NCBI GenBank assembly: GCA_019638615.1
Contig: JAHBTL010000017.1
Coordinates: 62,001-126,000 of the forward strand
Origin: Chitinophagaceae bacterium
Lineage (GTDB): Bacteria; Bacteroidota; Bacteroidia; Chitinophagales; Chitinophagaceae
DNA length: 64,000 nucleotides
Direction: 5' to 3'
The notes beneath the pieces were generated by a model. That model saw only the letters and a list, made by a program, of their open reading frames with translations. It did not search any database and had not been told where the DNA came from. The position numbers and the translations under genes are program-made. Shown piece after piece: positions 34,620-44,256 of this stretch (the first letter of the stretch is position 1; every line of letters starts with the position of its first letter).

Positions 34620-35690
34620 ATGAAAAGTATAAGCATCTTATTATTGGCATTATTATCATTGTTAAGCTGTAAAAAGCATGATGATCCGACACCCGTTGAC
34701 CCCCAGGCTTCCATGTATTTTCCTGCCAGTTCCGGCGCGGCATGGGAAACGACTTCCGCTTCGGAATTGGGCTGGAACCAGGGCGCCATTCAATCATTAA
34801 AAGATTTTCTGATCGAGAAGAATACAAAATCATTTATGATCCTTATAAACGGCAGGATCGTTATGGAAGAATATTTCAACGGACATACCTCCTCTGCCGA
34901 ATGGGAATGGAACAGTGCAGGTAAAACACTGGCATCAGCAACAACAGGAATCGCCCAGCAGGAAGGATTGCTTAATATCAGCGATAAAGCATCGGATTAT
35001 TTAGGTACGGAATGGACAAATATGCCGTTAGAAAAAGAAAACCTGATAACGGTAAGGCACTTGCTGACAATGACATCAGGTATTGATGACACAAAACAAC
35101 TGGTAATAAAGCCCAATTTAACTTATGTCGCCGATGCCGGCACAAGATGGGCTTACGGAAATGTTTTCCAGAAATTGTTTGGCATAGTTGCAGCAGCAAG
35201 TGACGAAGAATTTGAAGCTTATTTCGGGGAAAAGCTGAAAAATAAGATCGGTATGGATGGGCATTGGAATTTCGGAACGATTTTCACTATATACCACAGT
35301 ACAACAAGAAGCATGGCGAGATTCGGGCTTTTAGCTTTAAACAGGGGGAAATGGAAAGACGAACAAATCATCAATGAATCCTTTTTTACGGAAAGCATCA
35401 GCACCTCGCAAAATATTAACCCATCCTACGGGTACCTTTGGTGGCTCAATGGCAAATCAAAATTTATGATACCCAATGGACAAACCGTTTACGATGGGTT
35501 TCTGGTTCCCAATGCACCGGCAGATATGTATGCGGCAATGGGCGCTTCTGATCAGCGTATTTATGTAATACCAGGTAAGAAAATGGTAATCGTACGAATG
35601 GGTGAGGCGTCCAATCCTGACAGCCCCACTTTTGCCGTTTCAGGCTTCGACAACGAGCTTTGGAGCAAGATCAATGCTGTTGTAAACTAA
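34620..35690 (+). CDS. class C beta-lactamase-fold serine hydrolase, lipoprotein
   Basis: The 356-residue protein is a lipoprotein (LLALLSLLSCKK, lipidated Cys17) with a penicillin-binding/beta-lactamase class C-like domain. The SxxK motif is S99-K102 in EWNSAGKTLASAT, the YxN-type motif is in WAYGNVFQ, and the third KTG-like element is within the C-terminal VIPGKKMVIVRMGE region. Such proteins are esterases, D-peptidases or unknown hydrolases rather than antibiotic-resistance enzymes. The ATG at 34620 gives the signal peptide. It may be co-transcribed with the small lipoprotein gene 14 bases later. Confidence 0.83.
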   Translation: MKSISILLLALLSLLSCKKHDDPTPVDPQASMYFPASSGAAWETTSASELGWNQGAIQSLKDFLIEKNTKSFMILINGRIVMEEYFNGHTSSAEWEWNSAGKTLASATTGIAQQEGLLNISDKASDYLGTEWTNMPLEKENLITVRHLLTMTSGIDDTKQLVIKPNLTYVADAGTRWAYGNVFQKLFGIVAAASDEEFEAYFGEKLKNKIGMDGHWNFGTIFTIYHSTTRSMARFGLLALNRGKWKDEQIINESFFTESISTSQNINPSYGYLWWLNGKSKFMIPNGQTVYDGFLVPNAPADMYAAMGASDQRIYVIPGKKMVIVRMGEASNPDSPTFAVSGFDNELWSKINAVVN

Positions 35691-35704
35691 AAAATGAAAG
35701 GGCT

Positions 35705-36103
35705 ATGAGTATTAAAAGCAGCATATTGTTCCCCGTAATGGCGCTGTTGATTTTAACTGTCGTCTCCGGTTCATGCAAAAAAAATCATAAAGAGAATGAT
35801 ACGGTTACCAGGAAAGTTAAAATAGTATTTACAAGCAACACTACCGGCAAACCACGTATTGACTATACAGATGCGGATGGTACAATGCAAAGAAGTATTG
35901 CCCTGGCCATGAACTGGAGCAAGGAAATTGTTTACCAGGCATCGGTTGCTTCCGCATCTTTTCATGTTTATGGAGACGCAGGTTATCCCGGCGAGCAGCT
36001 CACTTTAAAAATATACAAAAACGATAAACTGATTTCTACTACCGAGAATATCACAGCGGAAACGGGTGAATTTGACTTGTTAGCACCAGCTATTAATTTT
36101 TAG
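35705..36103 (+). CDS. small lipoprotein of unknown function
   Basis: This 132-residue product begins with a lipoprotein signal (LLILTVVSGSCKKN). The mature part is an all-beta domain of about 100 residues (KVKIVFTSNTTGKPRIDYTD, ..GYPGEQLTLKIYKNDKLIST), a pattern common in Bacteroidota lipoproteins of the small-immunoglobulin-like type. A GAAAGG ribosome-binding sequence precedes the ATG. It follows the serine-hydrolase lipoprotein and converges on the HiPIP gene with only six bases between them. Function unknown. Confidence 0.7.
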   Translation: MSIKSSILFPVMALLILTVVSGSCKKNHKENDTVTRKVKIVFTSNTTGKPRIDYTDADGTMQRSIALAMNWSKEIVYQASVASASFHVYGDAGYPGEQLTLKIYKNDKLISTTENITAETGEFDLLAPAINF

Positions 36104-36109
36104 CAGATG

Positions 36110-36478
36110 CTATGTTGTTTTTGCAACCCACTGTATACAGTGACCTTCTGCGTGAACAGGACCTTTAAAAAGCAGGCAGCCGCCACAGGTAGTTTGATCT
36201 TTCCATGGGATGTACAAACCGCAGTTCCCGCATGAGCTGCCCGGCATTTGTGATTTGTCTACATAAGCCATTCTTTTTCGTTTGTCCAGCTCTTCCGCGC
36301 TTACACCGGTAAGATCATTGCAGGGATCTGTTGCCGGCTTAGCGGTATTTTCTTCTTTTGCCGCCGGTTTGTTATTGCCGCCGCAACTGTTCAGCAGGAA
36401 CATCATTCCCATGAATGCAGCGCTGTGCCCTGCGCACTGACTGATAAACTGCCTTCTCGAATATTCTTTTTCTTCCAT
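36110..36478 (-). CDS. high-potential iron-sulfur protein (HiPIP-like), Tat signal
   Basis: The 122-residue protein starts with a twin-arginine signal (SRRQFI at 7-12) and a lipobox-like LLNSCGG. The mature domain carries the four-cysteine spacing of a HiPIP: C83 and C86 (GSSCGNCGLY), C98/C101 (TTCGGC) and C114 (EGHCIQW). HiPIPs hold one 4Fe-4S cluster at high potential and carry single electrons in the periplasm. It lies five bases downstream of the PVC-type propeller protein on the same strand and may be its electron acceptor. Folding with the cluster before Tat export is consistent with the twin-arginine signal. Confidence 0.82.
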   Translation of the reverse strand: MEEKEYSRRQFISQCAGHSAAFMGMMFLLNSCGGNNKPAAKEENTAKPATDPCNDLTGVSAEELDKRKRMAYVDKSQMPGSSCGNCGLYIPWKDQTTCGGCLLFKGPVHAEGHCIQWVAKTT

Positions 36479-36483
36479 TGATC

Positions 36484-38646
36484 TTAATTTTTTACAATTC
36501 CGCTATACAATGCTTTTACTTCTTCCAATGCTTTTGCAGCGTCTTTGTCAGCAGCAGCGTCAACAGCTTTCAGTTTTGCTTTAGTATCATCGTCTATGCC
36601 TTCAGCGTTCTGCAAACCGCCGCTTAGCCCTTTCACCAAAGCGGCCTGCGCACCTGTTGGTTTGATCACCGCCTCCCGGAATGCGCGCTGCAAAAGATCC
36701 GTAACCTGCGATTTCTGATTCCGTGCGCCTATGGTTTCAGCAAGCTCTTTGTAAAAATCTTTTTTCCAGTCTTCGTCTTTATCCGAAAAACCGCTTTTTG
36801 TCAATGCATCCAATAAGTCCACCGATGACCCCTGCTCTGAGCTCAATACGGCAGCCCTGAACCATTTGCTTTGTCCATGTAATTGTATCGTTTTTGCCAG
36901 CCAGGGAACGATGCTTTTATCTTTAAACTCTCCCAGGCTGAGGGTTGCCTGGGAGGCTACTCTTACTGAGCTGTCTTCCACCAGTCGTTCCAGGTCATTC
37001 AGGCATGCGGGGAACCGTTCCGCAAGGATGGCGGCATTTTCTCTCATACCGGCAGCCGGGTCTTTAAGGGCAGCCTTCACTATGGCGGCATCCAGCGCAT
37101 CCATTCCTTCCAGCACGTACAACGCGTGCAGCCTTACCCGTGGGTCCCTGCTTTCGGCAAACAATTGCTTTACCTGCGGTATTATGCTTTTATCCTGGCG
37201 TTCCAGCAACAAACGTTGTGCAACGGTACGCCACCATTTGTTTTTGTGCGACAGGGTATTTACAAGCTGTTCGGCAGTGGCATTTTTTAAATTGGGCTGC
37301 TCCCATTTTACTGCAGCGCTGTTTTGAGGCACAATCCTGTAAATGCGGCCCATGGTATTGCCCGCATCAAAATCCATATCGGTTTGAAGATCGGCAGGAA
37401 TAGAAAGCGGGGTTTCAATGTGCTGGCGATACATATCAATAACATATAAATGCCCGTCGGGGCCTACCGAAAAATTAGCTGGCCGGAACCAGGTATCCGT
37501 TGATGCCAGGAATTCCTTGTCCTGTTCCTGTGGGCCGCGTTTTGCCGTCATATAAGGAGCATCGCCGGATTCAGATAGGATGTCGCGGTGTACGAGGTTG
37601 CCCGCCACATCGCCCGTAAAAATATTTCCATAATATGCTTCCGGGTAAGCGTCGCCTCCGTAAAATGTGCCGCCGGAAGCCCCGGTGAAATGGTCTCTTG
37701 CATATTCCACCCTGTCAAGATGGTTTTCCTGGTATTCCTTATTTCTCCGATCTGTACGCGTCTGCCGCCAATAAGGTGTTTCTGATTTTTGATACATCAG
37801 CAGGTCGTGGTCTGAAATGTTAACTATCGCAGTCTTGAGGCTGGAGGGTAAATAAGGGTTCCTGGCAAGATACCTTCCCGGCGCTACTACCTGCCGTATG
37901 TGAATGGTATTGTTGCTGAAGAAGCGATGCCCCCAGTCGTCTATTGCCAGGCCAAACTGCCCGGGCCCGGTAGTGAGCTCAAACTGATCCCGGTCGAGCC
38001 GGAAGCGGAAATCGGCTCCGTTCATTTTTAGCTTCGGCGCATCCGGCTTTCTTGTAAAGCTTACTTCACCTGCCTGCCCGTTGTTATTGGCATAGATCCA
38101 GTTGTCGATGCCAAACCGCAGGTTGGTGATCTGCGCTTCTTCGTTGCCTGTAAAAAAGCCCGTAAAAAGAATTTCCTTTTGATCTGCCCGCCCGTCTCCG
38201 TCGGTGTCTTTGAAATACATGATATTCGGAGCGGCAGCAACCAGCAGCCCGCCTTTCCAGGGCAGCACGCTTGTTGCTTCCCTGAGACTGTCTGCAAAAA
38301 CAATAGACGTATCTGCCCGCCCATCGTTGTTAAGATCCTTCAACAGCAATATTTTGTCTTTTCCTTTTACCGAATCAGGCTTATAGGCATCCAGCATGCT
38401 CACCACCCAGGCGTTGCCTTCCTCGTCGAATTCCAGGTCAACCGGGTCGATCACCAGGGGTTCGGCAGCATAGATCTCCGCTTTGAAATTTTCAGCAAAC
38501 TGAAAAGTTTTCATGGATTCCTCGGCAGACAAAGGCCCCGGGTATTTCGATTTCTGCTCACAGGATGAAATAAAAACAATTAACGCTATGGCAATTATGA
38601 CACTTGAACGTTGCCTTAATAAGCCTCGGAGGAAATTGATCATCAT
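36484..38646 (-). CDS. PVC-type beta-propeller dehydrogenase-like protein with HEAT repeats, lipoprotein
   Basis: The 720-residue protein has a lipoprotein signal (IALIVFISSC, lipidated Cys29), then an N-terminal propeller of the PVC-type membrane-bound dehydrogenase family: LEFDEEGNAWVVSMLDAY, the calcium-loop-like repeats DLNNDGRADTS and DTDGDGRADQKE, GPGQFGLAIDDWGHRFF and SVGPDGHLYVIDMYR. A HEAT-like alpha-helical region starts near residue 500 (DPRVRLHALYVLEGMDALD, DSSVRVASQATLSLGEF). Family members usually end with a cytochrome c domain (CxxCH). None is present here, and only two Cys occur in total. The gene lies two bases past the amidohydrolase stop and is followed by the HiPIP. Enzymatic activity is unproven. 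Confidence 0.8.
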   Translation of the reverse strand: MMINFLRGLLRQRSSVIIAIALIVFISSCEQKSKYPGPLSAEESMKTFQFAENFKAEIYAAEPLVIDPVDLEFDEEGNAWVVSMLDAYKPDSVKGKDKILLLKDLNNDGRADTSIVFADSLREATSVLPWKGGLLVAAAPNIMYFKDTDGDGRADQKEILFTGFFTGNEEAQITNLRFGIDNWIYANNNGQAGEVSFTRKPDAPKLKMNGADFRFRLDRDQFELTTGPGQFGLAIDDWGHRFFSNNTIHIRQVVAPGRYLARNPYLPSSLKTAIVNISDHDLLMYQKSETPYWRQTRTDRRNKEYQENHLDRVEYARDHFTGASGGTFYGGDAYPEAYYGNIFTGDVAGNLVHRDILSESGDAPYMTAKRGPQEQDKEFLASTDTWFRPANFSVGPDGHLYVIDMYRQHIETPLSIPADLQTDMDFDAGNTMGRIYRIVPQNSAAVKWEQPNLKNATAEQLVNTLSHKNKWWRTVAQRLLLERQDKSIIPQVKQLFAESRDPRVRLHALYVLEGMDALDAAIVKAALKDPAAGMRENAAILAERFPACLNDLERLVEDSSVRVASQATLSLGEFKDKSIVPWLAKTIQLHGQSKWFRAAVLSSEQGSSVDLLDALTKSGFSDKDEDWKKDFYKELAETIGARNQKSQVTDLLQRAFREAVIKPTGAQAALVKGLSGGLQNAEGIDDDTKAKLKAVDAAADKDAAKALEEVKALYSGIVKN

Positions 38647-38647
38647 A

Positions 38648-39619
38648 TTATAGTTTAAGTAGTTTTTTTGCATTTTCATATAAAAGTTTTCGTTCTATCT
38701 GCCTGTTACCGGATAGGGCTCTCACTGCCTGTATATCATCCGCACCAGAGCACTTGCCCGAGGCCACGGTGCCAAATGCATCTGCACAGTCACTGCCGTA
38801 TAGCAGTTTATCCTGGTGCTTTTCCAGGAATGTTCTGGCATGGGCTTCATCGCGGGTAAGCGCATTCAACCCTGAGCCTGCAGAAAGGTCGCCATACATA
38901 TTGGGATAATCGCTCAGGTAGCGGTCGGTAATGCCTCCGGCCGTAACTGTCCCTTTTGGATACAGTACTGACTGGTCTGCATGATTTTTATCAATATTGG
39001 CCCACCAGGTTTGTGCATGACCAATAAAATTCACCCTGGAATATTGTTCCAGTATCTTATAAAAACGATCGAAGCCATAATTGTACATCCCGTGCTGCCA
39101 GTGCATCAGCACCGGAACATCGTATTCCTGCGCCAACTGGTATATCTTATGCATTTCGGGAGCATCGCATTCCACACCAAATTTTAATTCGCCTATGATT
39201 ACAGCGCCCAGCTTCAGGTATTTTTCAATTTCGTACGCGGCATCCGTGGCATCCGGTACAGCACAAACGCCAAACCTGAAATGTTTTTTATGCTCCTTGG
39301 AGAACAAATAACATTCCGCGTTTCCTCCGGCCTGCGCCTGCAACCCATTGGATACGCCCTGGTGTGTGGAAGCCGTATTGGCCGGTCTGCCGGAAGGCAG
39401 TAAAACGGTCATGGTCACTCCCATTGCTTCCTGGTGGGTCACCATTTGTTCGTCTGTGCGTGCATGATAGTGAATATGCTGGTGGATATCAATGATCCGT
39501 TCTTTCTTTCCTGCAGTATCGTCAGCAACAAGACCAATTGGCAGCGCGCTTCCAATGGCAAGAACGCCTGTGCGTGCCAAAAAACTGCGGCGGGAACTGC
39601 TGTGATATATTTTACGCAT
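38648..39619 (-). CDS. Tat-exported amidohydrolase (metal-dependent, amidohydrolase_2 type)
   Basis: This 323-residue protein starts with a Tat signal (SSSRRSFLARTGVLAIG). It is a TIM-barrel amidohydrolase with metal ligands in DIHQHIHYH (HxH), LMHWQHG, FIGHAQ and LYGSDCADAFG. The reaction could be hydrolysis or decarboxylation of a cyclic or carboxylated substrate, as in the COG2159 group. The gene is part of the tightly packed minus-strand block that ends with the propeller and HiPIP genes. Tat export suggests folding with metal in the cytoplasm before action in the periplasm. Confidence 0.83.
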   Translation of the reverse strand: MRKIYHSSSRRSFLARTGVLAIGSALPIGLVADDTAGKKERIIDIHQHIHYHARTDEQMVTHQEAMGVTMTVLLPSGRPANTASTHQGVSNGLQAQAGGNAECYLFSKEHKKHFRFGVCAVPDATDAAYEIEKYLKLGAVIIGELKFGVECDAPEMHKIYQLAQEYDVPVLMHWQHGMYNYGFDRFYKILEQYSRVNFIGHAQTWWANIDKNHADQSVLYPKGTVTAGGITDRYLSDYPNMYGDLSAGSGLNALTRDEAHARTFLEKHQDKLLYGSDCADAFGTVASGKCSGADDIQAVRALSGNRQIERKLLYENAKKLLKL

Positions 39620-39657
39620 TGATCAAATCTATTTTACAATGAACAATCAAAGGGACG

Positions 39658-42291
39658 CTACCAGTTTGCCGGCAATTGCAGCGACCACACATCATTTGCC
39701 AGCGGAGGCGTCATACCTCCCGCGATCCATATCTTATCCTGAAAAACAAAGGCAGAAGGCTCATGGCGTTCTTTCCACACCGGCAATGAAACATATTGTT
39801 CCCATTCTTTTCCATTTTCAGAATACCATACATCGGACCAGTTTTTATAGGGATTGCCTGACCAGCCTGCCATCACCCACAGCCGGTTGCGGTATACAAC
39901 GCTGGAAAACCAGATACGCTCATGCCATGGCGCCGCATCGCAAACTTTTGTCCAGTGCACCCCATCTTCAGAGCTCCACACATCGTTCAGGGCGAAATAC
40001 CCGGGAACGTAGTTGCCTCCGCCAAACAGGTATATTTTTCCATTCAGCACTGCAGCCTGGTGATATGCCCGTGGCGGCCATCCTGCGTCAGCCGTTGCCA
40101 GCTTCCAGTCCTTACCATCCGATGTATACCATACATCGTTCTTCAGGCTTTTTTGATCTCCGAAATAATAATTTTCCGTTCCCCCCATCAGCCACAGCTT
40201 CCCTTTAAAAAACACCAACGCTGCTGCAACCCTGGGCGACCATGCGGCCGCGTTGGTGGCAACGCTCCATTGTTTTCCATCTTTAGACGACCATACCTGG
40301 TTGCTGGCCGAATGTCCTTCCAGCCTCCCTTTGTACCAGCCGCCCATCAGCCACATTTTCTTTTTAAATACCACCGGCATGGCAAGGTCGCTGTGTATCC
40401 ACGGCGCTTCACCGGTTACCCTGTCCCAATGCCTGCCATCGGAGGAGCTCCACACGTCCCGTGGCGGCGCTTCGTAAGAATTGAACCAGCCGCCGAGTAT
40501 CCACAATTTATTTTTAAAAACAACTTCTCCCTGCGAATCTCTCGGTTGCCATGCGGCCTGCGGCTGCTCCAGCACCCAACCTGCCTTTTGCTGCTGCTGT
40601 AATATTTTAATAATTTCTTTTCCCCATAATGAATAGGTGGCAGCCGTATAATGAATACCGTCTTCAATGGCGTATTGCTTCAACAGGTATTTTCCATCCG
40701 TGATCGTTCCGTTTAAATCGATCAGCATTACTTTTTTCTTTTTTGCCAAAGCCTTAATGGCAATATTCAGGTTCTTAATACTGCTATTGAATGTTTCCGG
40801 ATCGATTGCCCTGTAATTGTTGGCAACCAGGGTTACAGCATGCATTACCGGTATGATGCCTTCACCGCGCAAGGTATCTATCAGGGTAGCCAGGTTCCTG
40901 ATAATGGTCTCCTGCGGAATATTGCGGGCCAGGTCATTCACGCCGCCTTCAATAAAACAAATAGTGGGCTTCAGATCAAAAACATCGTTTATTCTTTTGA
41001 TATAGCCTTCGGTAATATCGCTTCCGATACCCCTGTTGGTCACATCGGTTCTGCTTAATATTTCTTCCCATTGTCCTCCCTCTGTCAGTGAATTGCCCAG
41101 CATCACTATATTTTTTTGCTCCTTTTGAGCGGCGAATAATTCCATTCTTTTGAAGTAATGCGGGTTGTCGGCGTAGGAATAGCCGGTCTTTCGTTTAGCG
41201 GCCAATCCAAATACGCTGTCAATGAAATCGTAGGCCTGCCATCTTACCTGCAGGGGGAAATCGTGCTGGCAATCAGGATAACGCACCTGGAGATGTTGCG
41301 GCACATCCAGGAAATCATACACTGCTGCCACGTTGGCTATACCTTTTTTTACTCCCTCTGTATTGAAGTTGGCGTCATGCACAGGAGCGCTGGAAAAGAA
41401 CGCACGCGGAGCAATCGCCGCAATCGCCTCGTCAAAATCAAAAGGAACTTTATCAGGGTCAAGACCGTATTGATCCCGGATCAGCGGCATATACCTTTCC
41501 TGCGCCCAGGGCCATAATTTTCCTCCGTATTTTTGAGCGGATGCCGTATCTCCGTTAAAATAGTCGTGCATTAACGTCCATCCGCAACTGGATACAATTA
41601 CTTTTAAACGGGTATCAAATGCGCCCGTAAATATTGCATTGTGACCTCCCAACGAATGCCCGATCGCGCCGATCTTACCGGGGTCCACATCCGGCCTTGA
41701 TTGCAGCAGGTCGATGCAACGCATATTATCAAATATGCTTTTCATTGTTCCCGACTGATAACGGTCGGTTTTAAAATCATACGCTTTCTGATCGCCAAAG
41801 CTCGGGTAGTCCGGGGCGATCACTACATACCCTTTTTCAGCCAGCTCTTTTGCATACGCCCTGTTGGATAAGGCGCCCTGTCCGTCCGCGATTTTTTTCC
41901 CGAGCTCTCCGGTGGAATGCAGGGCAAGCATGGCGGGCCGTTTTTTTACGGCGCCTTTCTGTACAGGCACATATAAATATGCTGAAACATTTTCGTTTTC
42001 TGCTGCCGTAAAATAGATCGTATACCTGGTATATCCTTTTTCATTTACACTGTCTGTATACCGAATATTCACCGGAGGCAGGTTTACCCGGCCGGGCAAA
42101 GCGCCCATCGCCAGCTGCATCCTGTTAAGCACCTGCTTTCTTTTTATTTCCCATTCGGCAGGTGTATGAACGGGGGTTTCTTTACCGGCTGTATCTATAT
42201 ATAACAACAGGGTGGCTTGTTTTTGCGCAACAGCAACATTTCCTACGCCATATATCAGTACAAAAAGAAATAATAACAGTACCCGGTTCAT
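39658..42291 (-). CDS. three-domain secreted protein: alpha/beta hydrolase + SGNH hydrolase + Kelch propeller
   Basis: This 877-residue protein has a signal peptide (MNRVLLLFLFVLIYGVGNVA) and three parts. Residues about 40-365 form an alpha/beta hydrolase of the acetyl-esterase/dienelactone type, with nucleophile S213 in GAIGHSLGGHN and likely His H343 (CQHDFP). Residues about 390-565 form an SGNH hydrolase: S401 (VMLGNSLTEG), N452 (GGVNDLARN), and D544/H547 (DGIHYT). Residues about 575-877 form a six-bladed Kelch propeller with Gly-Gly pairs near 600, 650, 703, 758, 809 and 859 and Asp-box-like SSxDGxxW turns. Two different ester hydrolases in one chain suggest stepwise removal of ester groups from a decorated carbohydrate or lipid. 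The triple fusion is unusual. Confidence 0.86.
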   Translation of the reverse strand: MNRVLLLFLFVLIYGVGNVAVAQKQATLLLYIDTAGKETPVHTPAEWEIKRKQVLNRMQLAMGALPGRVNLPPVNIRYTDSVNEKGYTRYTIYFTAAENENVSAYLYVPVQKGAVKKRPAMLALHSTGELGKKIADGQGALSNRAYAKELAEKGYVVIAPDYPSFGDQKAYDFKTDRYQSGTMKSIFDNMRCIDLLQSRPDVDPGKIGAIGHSLGGHNAIFTGAFDTRLKVIVSSCGWTLMHDYFNGDTASAQKYGGKLWPWAQERYMPLIRDQYGLDPDKVPFDFDEAIAAIAPRAFFSSAPVHDANFNTEGVKKGIANVAAVYDFLDVPQHLQVRYPDCQHDFPLQVRWQAYDFIDSVFGLAAKRKTGYSYADNPHYFKRMELFAAQKEQKNIVMLGNSLTEGGQWEEILSRTDVTNRGIGSDITEGYIKRINDVFDLKPTICFIEGGVNDLARNIPQETIIRNLATLIDTLRGEGIIPVMHAVTLVANNYRAIDPETFNSSIKNLNIAIKALAKKKKVMLIDLNGTITDGKYLLKQYAIEDGIHYTAATYSLWGKEIIKILQQQQKAGWVLEQPQAAWQPRDSQGEVVFKNKLWILGGWFNSYEAPPRDVWSSSDGRHWDRVTGEAPWIHSDLAMPVVFKKKMWLMGGWYKGRLEGHSASNQVWSSKDGKQWSVATNAAAWSPRVAAALVFFKGKLWLMGGTENYYFGDQKSLKNDVWYTSDGKDWKLATADAGWPPRAYHQAAVLNGKIYLFGGGNYVPGYFALNDVWSSEDGVHWTKVCDAAPWHERIWFSSVVYRNRLWVMAGWSGNPYKNWSDVWYSENGKEWEQYVSLPVWKERHEPSAFVFQDKIWIAGGMTPPLANDVWSLQLPANW

Positions 42292-42300
42292 TGAACATTT

Positions 42301-44148
42301 TTATTTTGCCGGAACTAATTTTATTTCCCTTACATCGAACATAGATCCCTGCTCCGTACCGGAACTCGATTTCAGGACAATGGTTTCCGTGCCCTGCTGC
42401 AGCCGGATAGTACCTATCTTTTTGGTGCGATAGGTAAACCAGGAGCCTGTTTTTTCTACCCTGCCTTTTATCTTTTTGTTCCCTGCCATTAGTTCAAAAG
42501 ACTTACCGGCCACAGCGTCTGAAACGGACCATTCAAGATATACATCGTACTTGCCCGGCTTTTCGATATCCGCCTTCCATATCGCCTGGTCTTTGGCGTC
42601 AAACCAGCCGAATGCTTTCCATTCCGGCATGTATTTGATGCGATTGCCTTCAGTACCGGCCATCCATGAGACGAGACGATAGGATCCGTCGGCTTCTTTT
42701 TGAATGGTTTCCTGGCGATTGACAGCAGGCCTGCTTTCTTTAAATGCCTGCGGCATGAGCTCGCCTGCGGCGTCCACTATAATATCTTCCACTTCGGGAG
42801 CGAAAGGTGAAGGCTTGTTGTACCAGTACATGCTGCTTTCGGCTTCGTAACCCCCCTCCTTTATGATGCGGCGGGAAGCAATATAGCAGGGAACATCGTT
42901 GGAATAGGCGTTGACCCAAAGCTGCTCGGCGCCATAGGCATCCTTAAGCCGGATGGAATAATCCACTACTACTTCCCCACCCAGGTTTACCATTGCCATC
43001 TTGTTATCAAAATTCCACACCTGCACGGGATAGTCGAGCGTGGAAGCAATGGTTTCTCCTCTTTCCGCTCTTTCAAGCGCCAGACGGGCATAATATCCTT
43101 TTATGGTTTCGTCTTTGGTCAGCTCAAGCAGCTCCGGGATACCGGGCACTTTTGAAAACGGCAGTTTGACCCATGTCATTTTTCCTACAGGAGGTGCATT
43201 CAGCGGCTGCAATTGAGCCGTCAGTAATTTGTCTACATTATCTGCAATTTCCTTACCGTGCTGCTGAACATTTTCCAGCTTTCCCCGAGGCGAAGGGTTG
43301 GCATCGCCCGCGCAGCCGAGCGCGATCAAAGCTACTGTGCCGGGATGCCTGGCTTCGATGACCCGGTGCGCTTCAGCGATCCAGTCGCCATGGATCTTAT
43401 GCATATCCCCGCCGAGGGTAGTACCATGACAGGCGTAATTGACGAAAACACCTCTCAGGGTACCGTCAGGGTCGGTAATTTTCAGCATAGGCAGCGCAAG
43501 GTCTACAGGGCCATCCTTTGTACGGCGATTGGCGGCAAAGAGCGCCTGCCCCTGTCCCCAGGATACAAACCCCGGCTTCCTGTTTTGTAAAGCAGCCATT
43601 GCCACATCTTTCAATTTTTGAGTAAGCTCCCGGGAGTATTGTGTAATATGGCGCAGGTGGTCGAGCGCCAGAAGAGAGTCTGTAAAACGACCCTCCCGGT
43701 ATTGTAATATATTGATGAGGTTGCCTACTTCCGGACCGCCATGCGTATGAGAGGCACAAATGGCAACCTGTGCCGGGTCAATCCCTTTTTCCTGTAAAAG
43801 AAAATCAGTCACTTCTTTTGTAATATGCCAGGGAATCCCTACCAGGTCTACAGTGATCAGCAGGGTAGGGCGCTGCTCATCGCTCCCCAGCGCCAGCGCT
43901 TTGGCTGCTATGGGTTGCAGTACGCTGTCGGCTTCACTGCTCAGCCGCGCAGCATATCCTGACATGCGAATGGGGAACCGGGGTGTGATATCTGTACTGG
44001 CCACACCGGCGGCGACCGTTGCCTGGCTATTGCTTTTTTGTTGCGAGAAGGAGTTTTTTCCCGGCAAAAAAACACCGGCCCAGGTGAGCGCAATGCATAG
44101 CGTATAAACGTTTTTCCAGGTCGAAATGATCATTAATGCTGACTTCAT
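42301..44148 (-). CDS. neutral/alkaline ceramidase-like protein with C-terminal beta domain, secreted
   Basis: The roughly 615-residue protein has an N-terminal signal peptide and a neutral-ceramidase N-terminal domain (about residues 45-450). That domain has the metal/active-site motifs ICASHTHGGPEVGN, VNYACHGTTLGGDMHKIHGDW and ALGCAGDANPSPRG. A small C-terminal domain of about 150 residues follows (CBM-like, with EKPGKYDVYLEWSVSDAVAGKSFELM). True ceramidases cleave the N-acyl bond of ceramides. Many bacterial relatives act on other amides, and in this sugar-oriented operon the substrate could be an N-acylated glycan or sphingolipid. Start chosen at 44148; ATG 44175 is an alternative. Confidence 0.8.
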   Translation of the reverse strand: MKSALMIISTWKNVYTLCIALTWAGVFLPGKNSFSQQKSNSQATVAAGVASTDITPRFPIRMSGYAARLSSEADSVLQPIAAKALALGSDEQRPTLLITVDLVGIPWHITKEVTDFLLQEKGIDPAQVAICASHTHGGPEVGNLINILQYREGRFTDSLLALDHLRHITQYSRELTQKLKDVAMAALQNRKPGFVSWGQGQALFAANRRTKDGPVDLALPMLKITDPDGTLRGVFVNYACHGTTLGGDMHKIHGDWIAEAHRVIEARHPGTVALIALGCAGDANPSPRGKLENVQQHGKEIADNVDKLLTAQLQPLNAPPVGKMTWVKLPFSKVPGIPELLELTKDETIKGYYARLALERAERGETIASTLDYPVQVWNFDNKMAMVNLGGEVVVDYSIRLKDAYGAEQLWVNAYSNDVPCYIASRRIIKEGGYEAESSMYWYNKPSPFAPEVEDIIVDAAGELMPQAFKESRPAVNRQETIQKEADGSYRLVSWMAGTEGNRIKYMPEWKAFGWFDAKDQAIWKADIEKPGKYDVYLEWSVSDAVAGKSFELMAGNKKIKGRVEKTGSWFTYRTKKIGTIRLQQGTETIVLKSSSGTEQGSMFDVREIKLVPAK

Positions 44149-44256
44149 GCTGCGATGGTTTGATAAATAAGGCATCAACTTATAATTTTTTTCGAACTTT
44201 TAAGAAAAGAAAAATAACTTTTCACATTCTTTCTTTCCTAAGGTTTGATGCCCGGA

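Noticed and set aside
44171-44252. GGCATCAA / TTTGATGCC inverted repeat downstream of the ceramidase-like gene start
   Set aside because: Arms are eight to nine bases and about 70 bases apart with AT-rich sequence between; likely chance.
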